From Ziziphus jujuba (lineage: Eukaryota; Streptophyta; Magnoliopsida; Rosales; Rhamnaceae), in NCBI RefSeq assembly GCF_031755915.1, contig NC_083384.1, positions 30,671,001 to 30,735,000 on the forward strand: a DNA stretch of 64,000 nt, in the 5' to 3' direction. Positions 23,189-37,984 of the stretch are shown here, one piece after another. A program made the position numbers and the translations under genes. The notes under the pieces are model-generated. The model saw only the letters and a list, made by a program, of their open reading frames with translations. It did not search any database and was not told the DNA's origin. Position 1 is the first letter of the stretch. Each line of letters starts with the position of its first letter.

Positions 23189-26100
23189 TTAATCATGATG
23201 ATCTTCTTCGTAATGAGAGCCAGAGGGAACAAATTCATCACTTCCACTTCCACTGCCACTTGCTTCACAACATTCATCATCAAAGCGTTGTCTCTTTTTC
23301 TTGCATTGAATAGTTTCTGCATTAAATCTCTCTACGTCTTCCTTGTTTATGAACCAAACCCCACACTTCTTTATCTCGCAATATTCATTCTCCAAGTTCA
23401 AAAGTTCAGCATATGGATTAAACGGATCGCAATAGTCAAGGAATGAGGGGAAAACATGCAAAGAGACCTCGCTGACACAACTCTTAAGTTGCAACGGCGA
23501 TGGCAAGGACAATAACCATTTTGAGACATGCATAATGTACACGTGATCTAAACATTTGTCTGCCGGAACAAGCATATTTGAATGGAATTTACGAGGACAC
23601 TCATCATCAATGGTTTTGAAATTGAGTTTAAAATTAATACGAACTTGTGCATAAGGTTTCTTTTTATTCACATCAAGAACAACGCAGAGAGCCAAACCCA
23701 AAAAGTTGTCATCATTCCAAAATGAAGGAAGCGTAATTTTCAGTGAAGTCCCGGAAGTTTGATCCCTGAACCAATTTGGAATTTGGTCACCGGGATAACA
23801 AAGTTCTGCTTCTGAATTTGAATTGGCCTGTACCACATATCAATGGGAAAATAAGAACCTGGATAACAAAACTTGTTAAATAGCAACTAGCTAGGGAGAG
23901 AGATAAACATACAGATTGAAGTATGTTAAAAATTGCATTATCAGGGATGATGATGTTGAGGGTATTCTGATCCAACTTTTGACAACCAAAAAAGTCAACT
24001 TTTGAAGGAATTTGTTCAGTGATGTGTTGAATTGCAGTCCTCCAATCTGATACTTTCTCCAGCGATGTGCAATGTCTTGCATCCACACTTTCGCAAAATA
24101 ATGGAAGTTCTGGTAGTGATTTCAAGCTATCACAACATGGGACCTTCAAAAATAACAAAGCAGGTGGAAGGGGAGACAATTTTTGAAGTTTTGAACAACT
24201 TCCGAGGTACAAAAACTGAAGTGTCCTTGAATCGCACAACGTGTTCGGGAGAAACTCAATTTCCTTGCAACTTTCTAGTTGGAGTATTTGGAGGGAAATT
24301 AGATTATCAATGGACTCCGGTAACTCTTTAATCCCTGTTCGAGATATGGTAAGATCTGTCAAGTGTTCCATAGGCTCTAAGATTTGAGGAAAATTTTCCA
24401 ATTTGCTACAACAATGCAGATTTAGCAATTCAAGAGATCTCAACTTGCAAATGTTGGTTGGAAGACTTTTAAGTCTTTTGCAACAACTCAAATCTAATTC
24501 AACAAGACCAAATAGACTCACAATTGATAAAGGCACTGCTTCTATAGGTAAACTTCGCAAACGTAAAACTGTCAAATTCACAGGAAACTGTTGGCAAATC
24601 ATGTGGGATCCAGGTGAGGAGAGGGACGAAATATTGTTCGTAAAACGTTTGAGAAATGCCAACTTCTGCTGACAAATGTTGATCAGAAAATTCTTAATGC
24701 CTCCAAACTTTACCAGATCCAAATACCATCTGCTCCTTGATATCTCTTTAAATTCACTAAGTTTGGAGCAACCATCCAAATTTAGATAAGTAAGCTTGTG
24801 AAGATTTTGAAGGGATGGAAGAACCTCAACCAAATTTGTACAGCCTGCAAGATTTATACTTTCCAGATTCGGAGCCAGTTGAGACAGATCTGGTATTTCT
24901 GTAAGGAGCTTGGAATAACTAAGATCCATTCTTCTTAACACCGGAACAGACTGTGACCAGATATGAGAGAAAAAGGGCTATAATTATTTAGCATATATTC
25001 GTCATGTAGTTGACATTTAATACCATAGAAGTAAGTTTAAAAGTCAAGCATACCTGAACTTCATGACTCCAAATTAGTTTTTCAACATGGCTGCCACGTA
25101 GTATCAGCTCAACAAGATTTTCAAGGGTAAAATTGGATGGCAATGATTTCAAAGGGTATAAATCGCATCGAAAATATTTGAGTTTCTCAGAAAGATAAGG
25201 ATCAAGGCCTTGAAGAAGGTTGAATTTGAATTTCCTTTCGAACTTATTATCATCGATATCTATGTTGTCACAATAAATTTTGAGGATTCGCAGATTGCAC
25301 ATCTTTGATAGGGCTGAACGACACACTTTTACATCTCTAGTCATTTCAGACATGTTTAACGATATGACTTCAACTGCTACAGTTCCCTGACAATCAAATG
25401 AACATTAATATATATATATATATATAAACTAATATATCTAAGATACAATAGTATAAAATTCATTGAAAGCAATGCTATGTACGATATTTCTATCATTTTA
25501 AGAAGAAACCAATAATGCATTTGCACTTACAGTATTTCTTTCCAATATATGGCAAACATCATTAGCATCCCACAGCCTACTACGATCACCAGCTTCTTTA
25601 TGCCCATCACAAACAATTTTCCGACCCATTTGTCGCAATAAATCATGCATCCATAGCTGATTGTCTACCCAATGTTTACCATCTTCAATTAATGAATTTT
25701 CAATGAGAACATCCATTCCTATTTTCACTAGGGAATCACCACTATCTAGTAACCTTTCTGCTTCATTTCTAGTAAAAGACCCATTAAATAGACATGTAAT
25801 GTCAAGAAATATATTTTGAATCCCTTCATCTAGTCCCTCATAACTAGTTCTCAGCACATTGAAAATTTTATCCTGATCTGGAAACTTTTGCAGATTATAC
25901 AATACATTTTCCCAGTCTTGTTTGTTTCTGGAACGAAGAAAACAACCCAAGACTTTAAGAGCTAATGGATTTCCATCTGCATAGCTTACCACACTTTTCA
26001 ACAGCATTGCATCATCTATTGGAGGAGAATTTTTACCAAAAGCATGGAAACGGAAAAGCTCAAGAGAGTCACTCTGACTTAATCCCTCCACCTTGTAAAT

Positions 26101-27955
26101 GTTTTGATCAGCAACTTTCTTAAGCACTTGAACATTTCTAGTTGTAACAATAATTCTACTTCCAGGAGCAAATTGATCATATCCCTCAACTAAAGCATCT
26201 AATTGAATCCAATCATCCACATTATCAAGAACTATGAATACCTTTTTATGGCGAAGTTTGTCAAGAATATATGGTGATGCTACAAATGGCGTATTCATCT
26301 TTAAAATAGCCTTTTCATTTAATAATTCACAAAGGAGCTTCTTTCTGAAATGATATGGTGTGCGTCTTTCACATTCCTCCTTAACATTTGGAAGAAAAGA
26401 GCAACCTTCAAATTGAGAATTTGATAACTCTTGATATACAACACTAGCAAGTGTGGTTTTACCGATACCTCCCATGCCCCAAATACCTATAATACGAACA
26501 TCTTTTGAGCCAATGGATAACAATGATTTAACTTTCTTGATACTTTCTTCAATTCCAATGAGGCCACCCCTCTTGTAATGTTCATTTGAAGGTTGGTATT
26601 TTGGCAATTGCAATGAAATATCTTCAACAATTTTTTGAACTAGCTTGAGCTCAGGCCTACATAAACGCCAAAAAAAAACAATTTTTAGAAAAATAGGACC
26701 AGCATCTTGATACGGAGTTGGGTACTTCAAGCAAAAATGAAAAATAAAACATATAGTACTTTTATTTATTTTTTTGCATTATTCAATTTTTCACTCCCTC
26801 TCTATATATTATTCATTTATTTATATTGGTTCTAAGGCGCTTCAACAAAAATGGATGGAGATCTCTTGTTCCTTCTTTATTCACATTCCTATTTTATAGC
26901 TCTCGCCTAGTTAAACTTAGATTTTTGATTTCTCTTATGGAAATGCTTAGGTGAGAGAAAAAAAATAGTTCTCCTTTTTCACTTAAATTAATTTTATCTT
27001 TATAATAATTTTTAACGACGTAATGTTATATTATTGGTGGACATGACAAGGGATAGGAAAAAGAGACAAACGATCTGTATCCAAAATAAAATAACAAAAT
27101 AGTGATATTTATGGTCTGATTTTCATTATTATTCTACTATGTCATTGTTATTTATTATTATATTAATGCAATTGATGGTTAATCTCCTCTCAATTTTTTT
27201 TATTTTTATTTTTATGTTTTATTTTTTTGGTTTTGACCTTGTTCTGTCATTCGGTTAGAAAATGTAATTAACATCATAACGATAATGCTCTATATTATAT
27301 TGTTCACAAACATTGACATACAATTAAAAATTGCTAGACTATTTTATGCTACCTTTTTTTTTTTTTTTGTTTGATGATTTATTTTATGCTTGTATTGGTA
27401 ATATAATGTTAGGATATACAAATTAAAATACCTGAAACCCTTCGAATCCAAGCCACATAGATTGGATGCTTCTGTTAAAGCATACCTCCATTGCTGCACC
27501 TTCTCCATTTTGTCCTGGAAACGGTGTTCAAGTTGAGCAAATGCAACTCCATAACTACCATTCTGTTTCCGTACCACCGAGGGATCTATGCCGTAAAAGA
27601 TTGGCATAACAATCTGTCCATTTGTTCTTCTGCATTCAAGTATTTGCAATAGTTCATCCAAACACCATGTTGAGAAAGCGTAGTTTTCCGAGAAAATTAT
27701 TACCGAAATCTTGGATTCCTCGATAGCTTTGCGAAGGGTGGGCGAAATTTCATCTCCTCTCTCAAGTTCATGGTCATCCATGAAAGTTGAGATCTGTTTT
27801 GCAGATAAAGCTCCATAGAGATAGCTAGCAAATCCATTGCGGGTGTCCTCGCCTCTGAAACTGAGGAACAGATCGTATTTTTCTTGAATCTCATGCTTTT
27901 GCTGAGGAGGGATTGGTGAAGAAAGAGAAGAAGAAGAAGAAGAAGAAGAAGCCAT
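23189..27955 (-). CDS. TNL-2: TIR-NB-ARC-LRR-C-JID immune receptor, apparently intact
   Basis: Five exons: 27432-27955, 25531-26656, 25054-25386, 23913-24950, 23189-23827, with GT/AG borders, joined in phase to 1219 aa. TIR (about 27-170) has DLFLSFRGEDTR, the BB-loop region ELERGDEISP and WCLDEL with the catalytic Glu near 101. NB-ARC has P-loop GMGGIGKTT (about 235-243), kinase-2 FIVLDNVDD (about 315-323; usual LDDVD has Asn here), GSRIIVTTR, GNPLAL and MHD (about 511-513). LRRs fill exons 3 and 4. The last exon is a C-JID domain starting at CYPGDQIPNWF. The family acts in cytosol or nucleus as effector-triggered receptors whose TIR cleaves NAD+. The Ser run after Met1 is coded by a GAA/TTC microsatellite. 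It stops 15 codons earlier than TNL-4. The ligand is unknown. Confidence 0.93.
27926..27951 (-). repeat. TTC/GAA microsatellite coding a Ser run in TNL-2
   Basis: A GAA run on the plus strand reads as repeated TCT/TCA-type Ser codons after the start Met of TNL-2. TNL-1, TNL-3 and TNL-4 have much shorter runs here, so the length is likely to vary between alleles. Confidence 0.8.
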
Positions 27956-28021
27956 GCTTACAGATTAAAGCTTCCTTAGTGAAGAAGGGTGTAGATACAG
28001 AGGAATGAATATGGAGAACAG

Positions 28022-28029
28022 TTTATAAA
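28022..28029 (-). promoter_or_regulatory. Possible TATA box of TNL-2
   Basis: TTTATAAA lies about 67 bp upstream of the TNL-2 start codon. The same place in TNL-1 reads CTTCATAAAG (near 11150), a degraded form. The transcription start is not known. Confidence 0.45.
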
Positions 28030-31000
28030 GCAGATCCAAGAAAATGGTCGAACTCTGTTTCTCCTCAGTCATAAGAATGTGAATTTAAAGTGCTCCTCAA
28101 GCTGGCATAGAGGAAAGAAGTAACTCAGTTCGACTTTTTACTTTCCTCTCACCCACCAATCATTTTCGTTAGAATTTTTTTTTTTTTTTTAACTCTGGTT
28201 AATTAAGTCATTTTGAAGTTAGATTTTATTTAATATTTATCTACATGGGTTTATCAATTTGGGGTGTTCGGAGGCTTATAGCATCATTTTGTTTCTTGTT
28301 GCACTTTTTTCCATTTAACGTGTAACAGACTGACACATGGTAGACCAAGAAATTAATTTCTCGGATGTTTCCTGCAAATTTACATGTACTTTCTTATATG
28401 TTTACGCTTTTTGAAATGATGATAATCGAAGATTACACTTTTATTTATTTATTTATTTATTATATATAGAAATTCTAACAAACCATTAATTAATTAAGAA
28501 CTATATTACATTTAGCTCAAGAAATATTAATTAACTAAGAACTAGAAAACTTTGCATAAACACATTATAACATGTTACATTGTCATGCAAAGCCAGATTA
28601 GTTTTCAGATCAGATAATACGTTTTAAGTCAAGCATATATTATTACCAAAAAACAAAAAAAAAAGTCAAGCATAAATATTTAAGTATTGGACGCTCAAAG
28701 TGGACCACAATATATATAATAAATTAAATTCTTAAGCAGGTTATATAAAATATGCATCACAGGTAAAATGTAGTAAAAGATTCCAGAGCTGCTTATTGAG
28801 TAATATTTTGGAGGAAACTTTCAGAAGTAGTATGGAAACTTGTCCACATATAAATTTGTACAGTTCTGCTGTCTAATCTCATTTACTTTGTTCGTTGCTT
28901 TTTCTTTCTTGGTAAAATTCGTTTTCTCTTTGGTGATAAAGGAAAAAGGAAATTTCTTTGTTGAAACTTTAGCTTTGTGCAAAAAAATAAGAAGAAAAAT
29001 AAATTCAATGAACACCACGCGTATTAGCTTTTCTGGTATTCCATGATTGAATTAACGTTTATGAACCCCCTTTTTTTTTTTTTTAACACTAGTCAGGTTT
29101 TCTGAAAAAAAGAAAAATTATTTCCTTGTACTACAAGTTGCCCTCCCTTTGGTCATGTACAATTCTAGTTGTCTATTGTCTACATTCTTTCTTTTACTAT
29201 TCAATGAATGAGGTTGACCCAATGGTATATTTTCTTCACATCCATATCCACCCCTTTAGTCAGATTCAAGGCAAGCTTTCTATCATATTTATATTAGAAA
29301 ATTATTGTAATTATGAAAAAAAAAAAAAACTTTTGATATTCGTTTTCCCTTTTATTTTTTGGTAAAATATTTATTTTCCCATTGCCAATAAGCAGTATAT
29401 TAACATCTTGAAAGTTTGAAACCATTTTCCAACGCATCAAGGTCATGCTGGTAATTGTTTATAAAAACACTATACACTGTAATTAATTACTTGCTTTAAT
29501 TAATATTTAGCTGTTTCAAGTGTAAGGTTATTTGCGCAAGGTGTTTGGATAAAGATGGAGACTTGGTTATTTTATGGTTTATTGGAGGAGGCTAATTTAA
29601 TTAAAGGCTATGTATATTTTTATAAAAAGTAAGAGAGAGACGGAGAGGTACCAGAAATGGATTGAGGAGAAATGCTTTGCTAACTCAGTTTATAGGCTTG
29701 TTGGCTTACTTTTACTACTCTACAAGCATCTAATTTACAGCTACACTATTTACTCAAATGTCAAATCAAATTAACTAGCTAGCATAAGCTAGTATATATA
29801 TTCTAGAACCTATGGTTAGCTTCATGAAGAAAGTAGCACTCGATAATTTCCTAGAAGTTTCTAAATTACAAATTATTTTTAACATCAAGTAATTAGCTTC
29901 AAGTACGTTTTTTATATTATATGACTCTATAATGACTATGAATGTTTATTAATATGTGATTAATAATTTTTTTGTTAGCACGTTTTATCTACCATGGGAT
30001 TATCCATTTGGGGTGGTTGGACAGCAATAGCATCCTTTTGTTCTTTTGTTTGTTTGTTTGTTTTTTTTTTTTTTTTTTTTTTTTTTTTTCCCTTCCCTCC
30101 TATGCAACAGGTGAAGACTAACTTTCCGAAAATAAAAAATAAAAAATGGACCTTGAGTTAAGATTAACATATTTTGCATATATTGAAACGGTGAACTAGA
30201 TTTTGATTTAAAAAAAAAAAAAAAGGAAATGGTCAATAGATCTCTGTTCTTTTTAGGAGATAGAGAGAGGCAGAGTATCATATACTATCATGGAGTGTCA
30301 AAATTAAGGAAGTTGATGAAGATACTCTGACCATTTCCAAAGAGCCATATATATGGACCAAATTTTGATGTAAAAAAAATAAATAAGTAAAACAAAAGAA
30401 AAGAAAAACAAGCTCTTAGGAAATGTGAGCTAGATCGCACAAGAGAGAATGAAAGATCCATTTAGATTAACTATAACAAAAGCTTTGCTGGAGCCAAGCA
30501 AATCATTGCCAAAATCAAGTTACATATAAACATGAATCACAGATAACATTTTAATTGAAAAATTTTCAGTGCTGCTTATTTTGTAGCATTAGTAACAAAA
30601 AGTAGTGGAACAAATACAGCTCAGCTTCTTAAGTCTCAAGCACTGCACCTTTGTCATTGCAATGTGTTGGTTATACGATTCAAATAAGTCAAGCTTGAGA
30701 CTTATTTTTGCTGCATAGCTGCTGTCATCAAAACTACGTCATTTCACCTTATATCATTAAACAAAACTGTAAGTTTTGGCTTGGTGGTTTAGAAAGAAGC
30801 TGATACAATCATGTAAAGGCTTTTGAAAAATCCTAACAGCAATAGAGCTCTGCAGCAACAGTTCTGCGGCAACCATTTTTGATAGAAGGAAGATTCTCTT
30901 TGGTGTAATATAATCTAAGTTCTCTTTCTCTTTCTCTTTAGGTTTTTCTCTTTAGAATTTTCTTGGGTGAGAGTTGTGAGATGAGAAAGGTTGTAAAAGG

Positions 31001-31739
31001 GGATTCTTGGGTATGGTATATGGGTTTTAGATTAGCTTCTAAAACAAAGAAAGAGAACTATATAAGTTGTAAAACACATTTAGTTATAGTACATTGAACT
31101 CCTTGTAGAGCTCCGAGGACCTAGATTCAATCTTGAACTGAACCTCGTAAATTCTGTATGTTTTTTGATTTATTTTATTAGTTTATTTCTTGAATGTTAG
31201 TGTGCTGAAATTGTAACACTATGGAGAAAGAACTTATCAATCAAATATTAAAATCCATTTTCCTCAAAAACCAAATACATTCCATGTTTTCTCAATTATT
31301 AACAAAACCAGTCAATGTAAAAGCAATTCATATACTGTATAGTGTCCTCGACCATATTTATTTTACCCAAAAAAAAAACTAAGGCTTCCCGGTGTGTGTA
31401 TATATATATATATATATATGTGCGTATATATTGTAAAGCCCTGCTAGAATGTGTATATACTTACATAAAAAGACAAGGTACCATACCTTTCACTTGTAGC
31501 CAATTGTTTACGTGCCTGCATACATATCTCACGCGCAGTTTTTTCCTAGCCTGAATCTAACAGACAAGCTGGCCAAATTGAGGACAAGAAAATTTCACCA
31601 ATATTTATATCAAAATATCATCAAAATACTTTTTTTTTTTTTTTTTTTTGGGATAATGGTTCTCGTTTATATATATATATATATATACGTGAAATTACAT
31701 TATAACAAGTTAAATTAGTTTAAAAATTAACAAAGCATG
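28030..31739. other. Long spacer upstream of TNL-2, no gene seen
   Basis: It holds the duplicated block 28870-29400 (copy of 20850-21350), long T and A runs (30060-30089, 30210-30224), AT repeats (31397-31420, 31668-31687), and the spacer block 31330-31600 shared with 11740-12000. A degenerate copy of the 3' end of the 52455 frame is seen near 30610-30660. Predicted frames here are short, low in complexity and not shared. Confidence 0.55.
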
Positions 31740-31870
31740 TCTCTTAGTTGTAGCACCGAATTGTTGTGCTCTCTGGCTTGTTAACATCCAATTGCTCTCC
31801 ATACATTTATAAGCAGTCATATAAACTTTAATTTCTCTTCCACCTGCTTCACAACATTCATCAAAGCATC
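31740..31870 (-). pseudogene. TNL relic: C-JID exon 3' end and adjacent UTR
   Basis: Reading minus, the AAGAGATGCTTTGATGAATG and TGTTGTGAAGCAGG segments match the last exon end (QRFDDECCEASGSG in TNL-2). The stretch to the left matches the sequence 3' of the TNL stops (CCAATTGCTCTCC). Most of the exon is missing. Confidence 0.6.
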
Positions 31871-34866
31871 TCTTGACATAATGGAAGTAAGTAACAGATG
31901 CAAGAGAAGCAAATGAAAAAGAAATAATCTGATTTCTATTGCACTGGGATACATTACAAGCTAAGAGATTATGCATATTGATAATCATCCAATGGCAGTA
32001 ATTGAGCATTGTAAGAGTCTGTTTAACTGACCAGTAGGTATCAATATATAAGAGTAAAGCTTTGAAAGCTTATGCTAAATTTTGTACAGCTATATGTGAA
32101 TCCATAATGGTAGACAATTAAACTGCTATGTGACATGTATCTCACTGGTAATGATCACTATAATGGTGAAAAATAACATTTTTCTTTAATCAATTACATA
32201 AATTATTATTTTCCTTAATAACCACCCAAAACACCAATAAGTAAGTTCAAGTAATATTAGCCAATCACAAGTTTTCTTCCATATTAAGTGAAACACTTCC
32301 TTCTATATGCAGTTGCTGAATTTTATAGAATTACAAATTATTGTTTTTGAAAAGAGATATAATTGATGAGTCACTGCTTTTATCGGTGTCCCACATAAAA
32401 GTAAAAGCTAGTTGTTGCCTGGTCTTGATTTATACAAAAACAGTCAGTTTATAAGTCAAACATTAAACATATGAGTCCATTTTTACAAGTTCGGGTTGGA
32501 TAAGGATTCAAACTGAGATCACATATATTATTGTGTAAAATTTTGATGATCTACATTTTGATAACATGTCTGTTAAAAAAGAAAAGCAAGTGAAATAGTG
32601 AATAAGCCGAGACTGATGATTGCTGCTTTAGCTGTGCTCATCCTTATAAAATGTCCGACATGCAAAAATTTTGGAAGAATCTAAGGCCTTTTTGCAGATA
32701 TTTGCAATAATGAAGTTGGTTTTTTATTAAGGGACTGTTTTTTATTAGGCATTCTTTACACAGGAAACTGAGTACTTCTAGAATATCAAAGAAACATGAT
32801 AAAACACATGGAATTAAAAAAAAAAAAAAAAAAAGAAAGAAAACCACCTTTCACAAAGATAATCAGGGCTCCCAAGTGAGAGAGAGAGAGAGAGGGGAAA
32901 AAAAACTTTTAGAATGATTTCACCACTTTAACCCCAAAAGAAAACAAGCTCAGTTTTTTCAGTCTTATTTACTTAGCTGGGGAAGAAAACTACAAGACCT
33001 TAAGAAAAAATAAATCCCAATACATAGCAGCAAGCAAACATCAAATAAAGAGAAAGAAACAGGCCATGGGACCAAGAGAGTAACCTGGCATAAGGAGCAG
33101 AGCAGAGCAGAGAAGAAAGTGAAGGACCTTGGAAGAGAAAAGACTATAAATGACAAGCGGAGTGGAGGCCTTAACAAAAATTTGATTTTTTTCGTTCACC
33201 ACCTTAACAAACTGTGAATCAAAACTGCTCCTTCATTTTAGGGTCTTTGAATTTCAACACAGACAGGACAGCACCACCTCAACCAGCACCTCTGTTTCTG
33301 GAACAGGACAAATAATATGGCCCTCCCCAAACCTCTTTCCTTCAGTTCCGTTGTCTCACTCGCTGTTACTCCACTCCATTGTAAAAAAATTCAAGTGCTG
33401 GCTTCTTGTGTTTATAACAAAAATAATTGTGGAGCAAAGACAGCTTAACTTCAGTGATAGTCTTAAGCACTGCACCACTGTCAGTGTTGTGGAGCATAAT
33501 ACCTGGACATTTTTATTTGTCATATAACCAAGACTTGATAATGAACCTATAAAATTTGCTTAACAAACACTACAATCCATTTTCCTCAAAATACAGAAAA
33601 ACTTCTTCGTGGATAGTCTTAAGCACTGCATTAGTACCGTCATTGCTATGGAGCAAAATACTTGCATTTTTTATTTGACATTAATGATCTCATAAAACTT
33701 GCTTATATCACAATCCATTCCACTCGAAAAGAAAGAAAAATTCAATTCATATTGAGAGATGTCTTATTATAGGTATAAAATAAAATATGTTGCTTATATA
33801 TTGCTAAAGGCTATAGGAAAGCAAATATAAAATTTCTTATTAGAGGTACAGAATATGCATGCCAAGATACGTAAGATGGTTAGGGCAAAAATGTATGGCA
33901 GGATGTATATGATGGGCAAGAAAACATAAATTAGTTGTTGTTATCCTAAAGATTATAAAGGTATGAGAAGCTCAAGAAAATGAAAGAGTAATCAAACGCA
34001 GCTATTTTGATTTAATCTCTTTTATATGGCTTGGCTTTGCTGATTGAAAAAAGGAAAAATTATACTTCTCTAATATGTTTTAGAGGACAAAACACATACC
34101 AACTAGACATGTTCCAATTCAAATACAAATCCATATACCGAGTCTACTATTTGTTATTCATGAAAATGGTATTCATTCAAGGAAACAATTTTTAAAACAG
34201 AAAAATGACCGCCAACTATACACAAACACATGTTATCAACCATTAATTAGGTAGAGAATAACACCAAACTGATAGAAGTGAGGGAAAAAAATCAATCAAG
34301 AATACTGTTTCTTTTCCCTTGGCCCTATTGTTCAAGAAACCAAAGTAGGAAAGCCTTTCCAATACACATTTGAAAGATAAGTTAAGAATGTTTAAAGAAA
34401 TTCATACGGATATATGCACACAAATAGAGTATCCCAACTTCAATGCCACGACCAGAAAAGACAAAGAGAAAGGACTTTTCTAAGTGTTGCGGTGCCTGCA
34501 TATAGCTCACACAGTTTCTTCGTAACAGAAAATCCCATAACAAGTACTTTTAATAACAACTAAGCCTTATCTTTTTTTCTGGTATCATTAAAATCGAAAG
34601 AAAATTAACTTTTCATTTGATATTGCCTTATAATTTATAAACTTAGAATACAAATTAATATAATTTAAATACCTTGAAATGCATGTTGAAAATAAAGAAT
34701 ACTAACACGTGCAATTAAATTTGTGTTTTTAAATTGATTTACCTAAGCAATCACAGGATATGCTTGATTTTTCTTCAAAGTAACCTTAGGATATTATGTC
34801 TCTGTCTCTAGCATCCAATTGCTCTGCACCTTCACCGTTCACCAAATAATCTCCTAACGTTTGTTT
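31871..34866. other. Spacer downstream of TNL-3
   Basis: 32050-32700 carries the module also found at 19486-19990, including a GTG-started decayed copy of the short hydrophobic frame at 32598. 33420-33490 and 33600-33660 repeat a block (CTTAAGCACTGCA) related to the 3' end of the 52455 frame. 34150-34760 is the TNL 3'UTR block shared with 22380-23000 and 56040-56690; its acceptor-like CAG has become CTG. No independent gene is recognised. Confidence 0.55.
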
Positions 34867-37800
34867 CTAATTGTAAGCAGTGACATCACATACCCCTGAA
34901 TTTCTTTGAATGAATGGTAAGATGTGATTCATCATCTTTCTCAAGAGTAAAACAAATTGACCACTTCCACTTGCTTCACAACATTCATCATTAAAGCCTC
35001 GTTTCTTTCTCTTACTTTTAATAGTTTCTACAGGAAACCTCCCTCGATCTTCTTTGTTTAAGAACCTAACCCCAAACTTCTTTATCTTGCAATATTCACT
35101 CGCCATGTTGACATGTTTCCAAACTGTATTGGCACTGAACGAAGTGCAAACATGCAAAGAGGCCTCACTGCTACAACTAGAGGGCCACTTTAGTTTCTCT
35201 AAAAGTTGGGACATGCCACATGAACACGTGATCTAGACATTTTTTGTTTTCCTAGTACAAGTTTTTTATACAAGATTCATCAGGATATTCACCATTATCT
35301 GTTTTGATTTTGAGTTCAAATTTAACAAAAGCGACTACATGAGGTTTAATTTGTTTCAGATCAAGGACAAGGCAGAGAGCCAAACCCAAGAAGTTGTCAT
35401 CGTTCCAAAATGGAGGAAGTGTAATTTTCAGTGAAGTCCCCGAAGTCTGATTGCTGAACCACTTTGGAATGTCATCACCAAGATAACAAAAACGGAATTC
35501 TGAATTGCCCTGCACAATATATGAGTCAAATTATGGGAAATTAATTGTCAGGACCCGTCCAGAATTCCTTCCCCGGAAACCTAGACAAGCCATGATCCCA
35601 GGGAAACCCTACCGGACCCTCCAAAGGAAAATCCGACAGAGCCTCCCCTAAGGGATTTACTTACCACAAACTACCTACACTGAAAACACACTTCTATAAT
35701 CACCCCCTTATTTCTCCCACAGAACTACAAATTGTTCCACAAATTTCAGCACTTCTCAAAAACAACAACAGCAGCAACCCAGTGCATAAAAACAACTACA
35801 CATCCAATACAGTATACAGAGCATTATACAACAAATGTGGAATTTTTAAAATGACAGATAAAGAAACAATACAAGTTCAAGAGGAAAAAGGGAAGAAAAT
35901 TTTCTTGAACCTTCGGCAACGAACTGAGACGTTGGGCTCGCCCCGGACAATCAACGTCTCCAACCTGGACCTAGGGGAACGGAATTTAAGAGTGTGAGAT
36001 GCTAATCATCTCCGTGAGTAACCCTAACTACTAAACACATTTAATATTAATAATATAAAAATAAAGGAATTTAATTAACCAGTACCGAACAATTAAATAA
36101 ATAAATAAATAAACAATTGAAGTAATACTTTCTCTCAAAACCCTCACTATTCACTCCGTTGGAAATGTTCCCCTTTTAAAAACATTTTCACAAAACCCGA
36201 TGTATGTACTCCTCGAAAACCAAGGGACCAAATAATTTAATAAACAACAAATAAATAAATAAATAAACAAATACCCCAAATATAAATAAACTGCAATAAA
36301 TTATAATAAATAATTTTAGAACACCTTTGGGGTTTAAAACATTATTTGCAATTTACACCGACGCACCACACTATATACCGGTGATGCCCTCCGATACCCA
36401 GCGTCCCGAGCACCGACTGGCGGGGGGTTAAAGAGAGAAACCTGCAACGGTCACTTCGGCGTCCCGACAGTACCGCTGCTAAAACCATCAACCCGGCCAA
36501 GGAGGGGGGCGGCTGTGCACAACAATAACCTTGCTTGCCCACGGTCCAATGGCAACTCACGGGTGAAGTAATAACTGCACGCTAAACCACATAATAACCG
36601 CGTGCTACCATGTGTCCATACACCATACACCAGAACACCAATACTGTATGAGTGCGTCTAAAAATAAACATTATTAACCAACCGTACCGTTTTCCAAAAT
36701 TACAGTGGGAAATACATTAAATTGTCACACTTACCATCCCACATATTTTTTATTCAATAACCCGGTACGAAACATTGATAACCAACCACAATTTTTTCAA
36801 AGTACGAGATGCAACCATAAAAATACCGCGGGCATAATTTATAAAATTTAAACAAATATTTTCGTAAAATATTTAACCTAATTATGCCCGAAAATTTAAT
36901 ACTGAAACCACATACAAATAATACCGAAATACACTTTGCTCATGCATAATAAATAAATTAAACCACAATAAAACCATAATTAAATCACACCACATGAGCA
37001 TAATTTAAATACCAACTAAACATAATTAATTGCCCAAAAATGATGTAAAATCCAGACACAAACAATTACTGAAAATACTTGCTCATGTGTAATAAATACC
37101 ATTTAATCACAATAAAATAATAATCGAGAATTTCTTAATGGCCCCAAAATTTCATTTAGCACCAATGGGTAAATATATATATAAAATAATATTTTTTCCG
37201 ATTGTATTTAAAATACACCACATGAGCACAAATTACAGATACCAAATCAATACCACATAAATACAATTAATTACCCCAAAAATATTTTTAAAGGTGGGTC
37301 ACTCACCTGGAGCACGCAATTAAACCATGATCCACCACGGGATCAATTCTACGACTCATCGGTGCTCCTAGAACAAAATTCACAGACAGTCAAATAAATT
37401 AATATTTTAATCGGGCAAATAATACCCGGTACCCGGGGGTCAAACACAAACGTTAACCAAAATGGGCGAATGATATACAGAATCGAAGCTCGTGGAATAA
37501 GGAGCGCATTACCGGTCTCCATCGACCCCAATTCCGCCGGAGGTGGTCGGAATTTGGTTGGGAAGCTTCGGCCGGTTTTGATCTTGAGGGATCTTTCAAA
37601 CGATGGGGATTTTGGGAAATCTAACCCCGGAAATGGACTCAGAGGGGTCAAAAATAGTGGGCTAGAGGTATGGGATGGGCTGGTTTGGTCGGAAACAGCA
37701 AGAATCGCCGGAAAAATTTCACCTCGCCGGCCCGATCTGGGCACGTCCGGCGGCGGCTGGCCGGGAGATTTGGTGGCTGAGGTCGCGAGGTGGCGGGCTA

Positions 37801-37984
37801 CACCAGTAGCCGGCGCGTGTAGCACTCTGGCGACTGAAATCCGGCCAACCGGTCGGTCAACAGGGAGAGGGTGAGAGAGTCAAAGGAGAGAGAAAGGGAG
37901 AAAAAAAATTCTGCATTTTGTTTTGACGGGCTCAGGGAAGAAGAAGGAAAGGAAGGGAAAAGAAAAAAAGAAAAAAAAGAAAGA

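Noticed and set aside
37349..37874. 158- and 134-codon frames on opposite strands in element C
   Set aside because: Same GC-rich part of the solo LTR; mirror frames, no domain, not shared.
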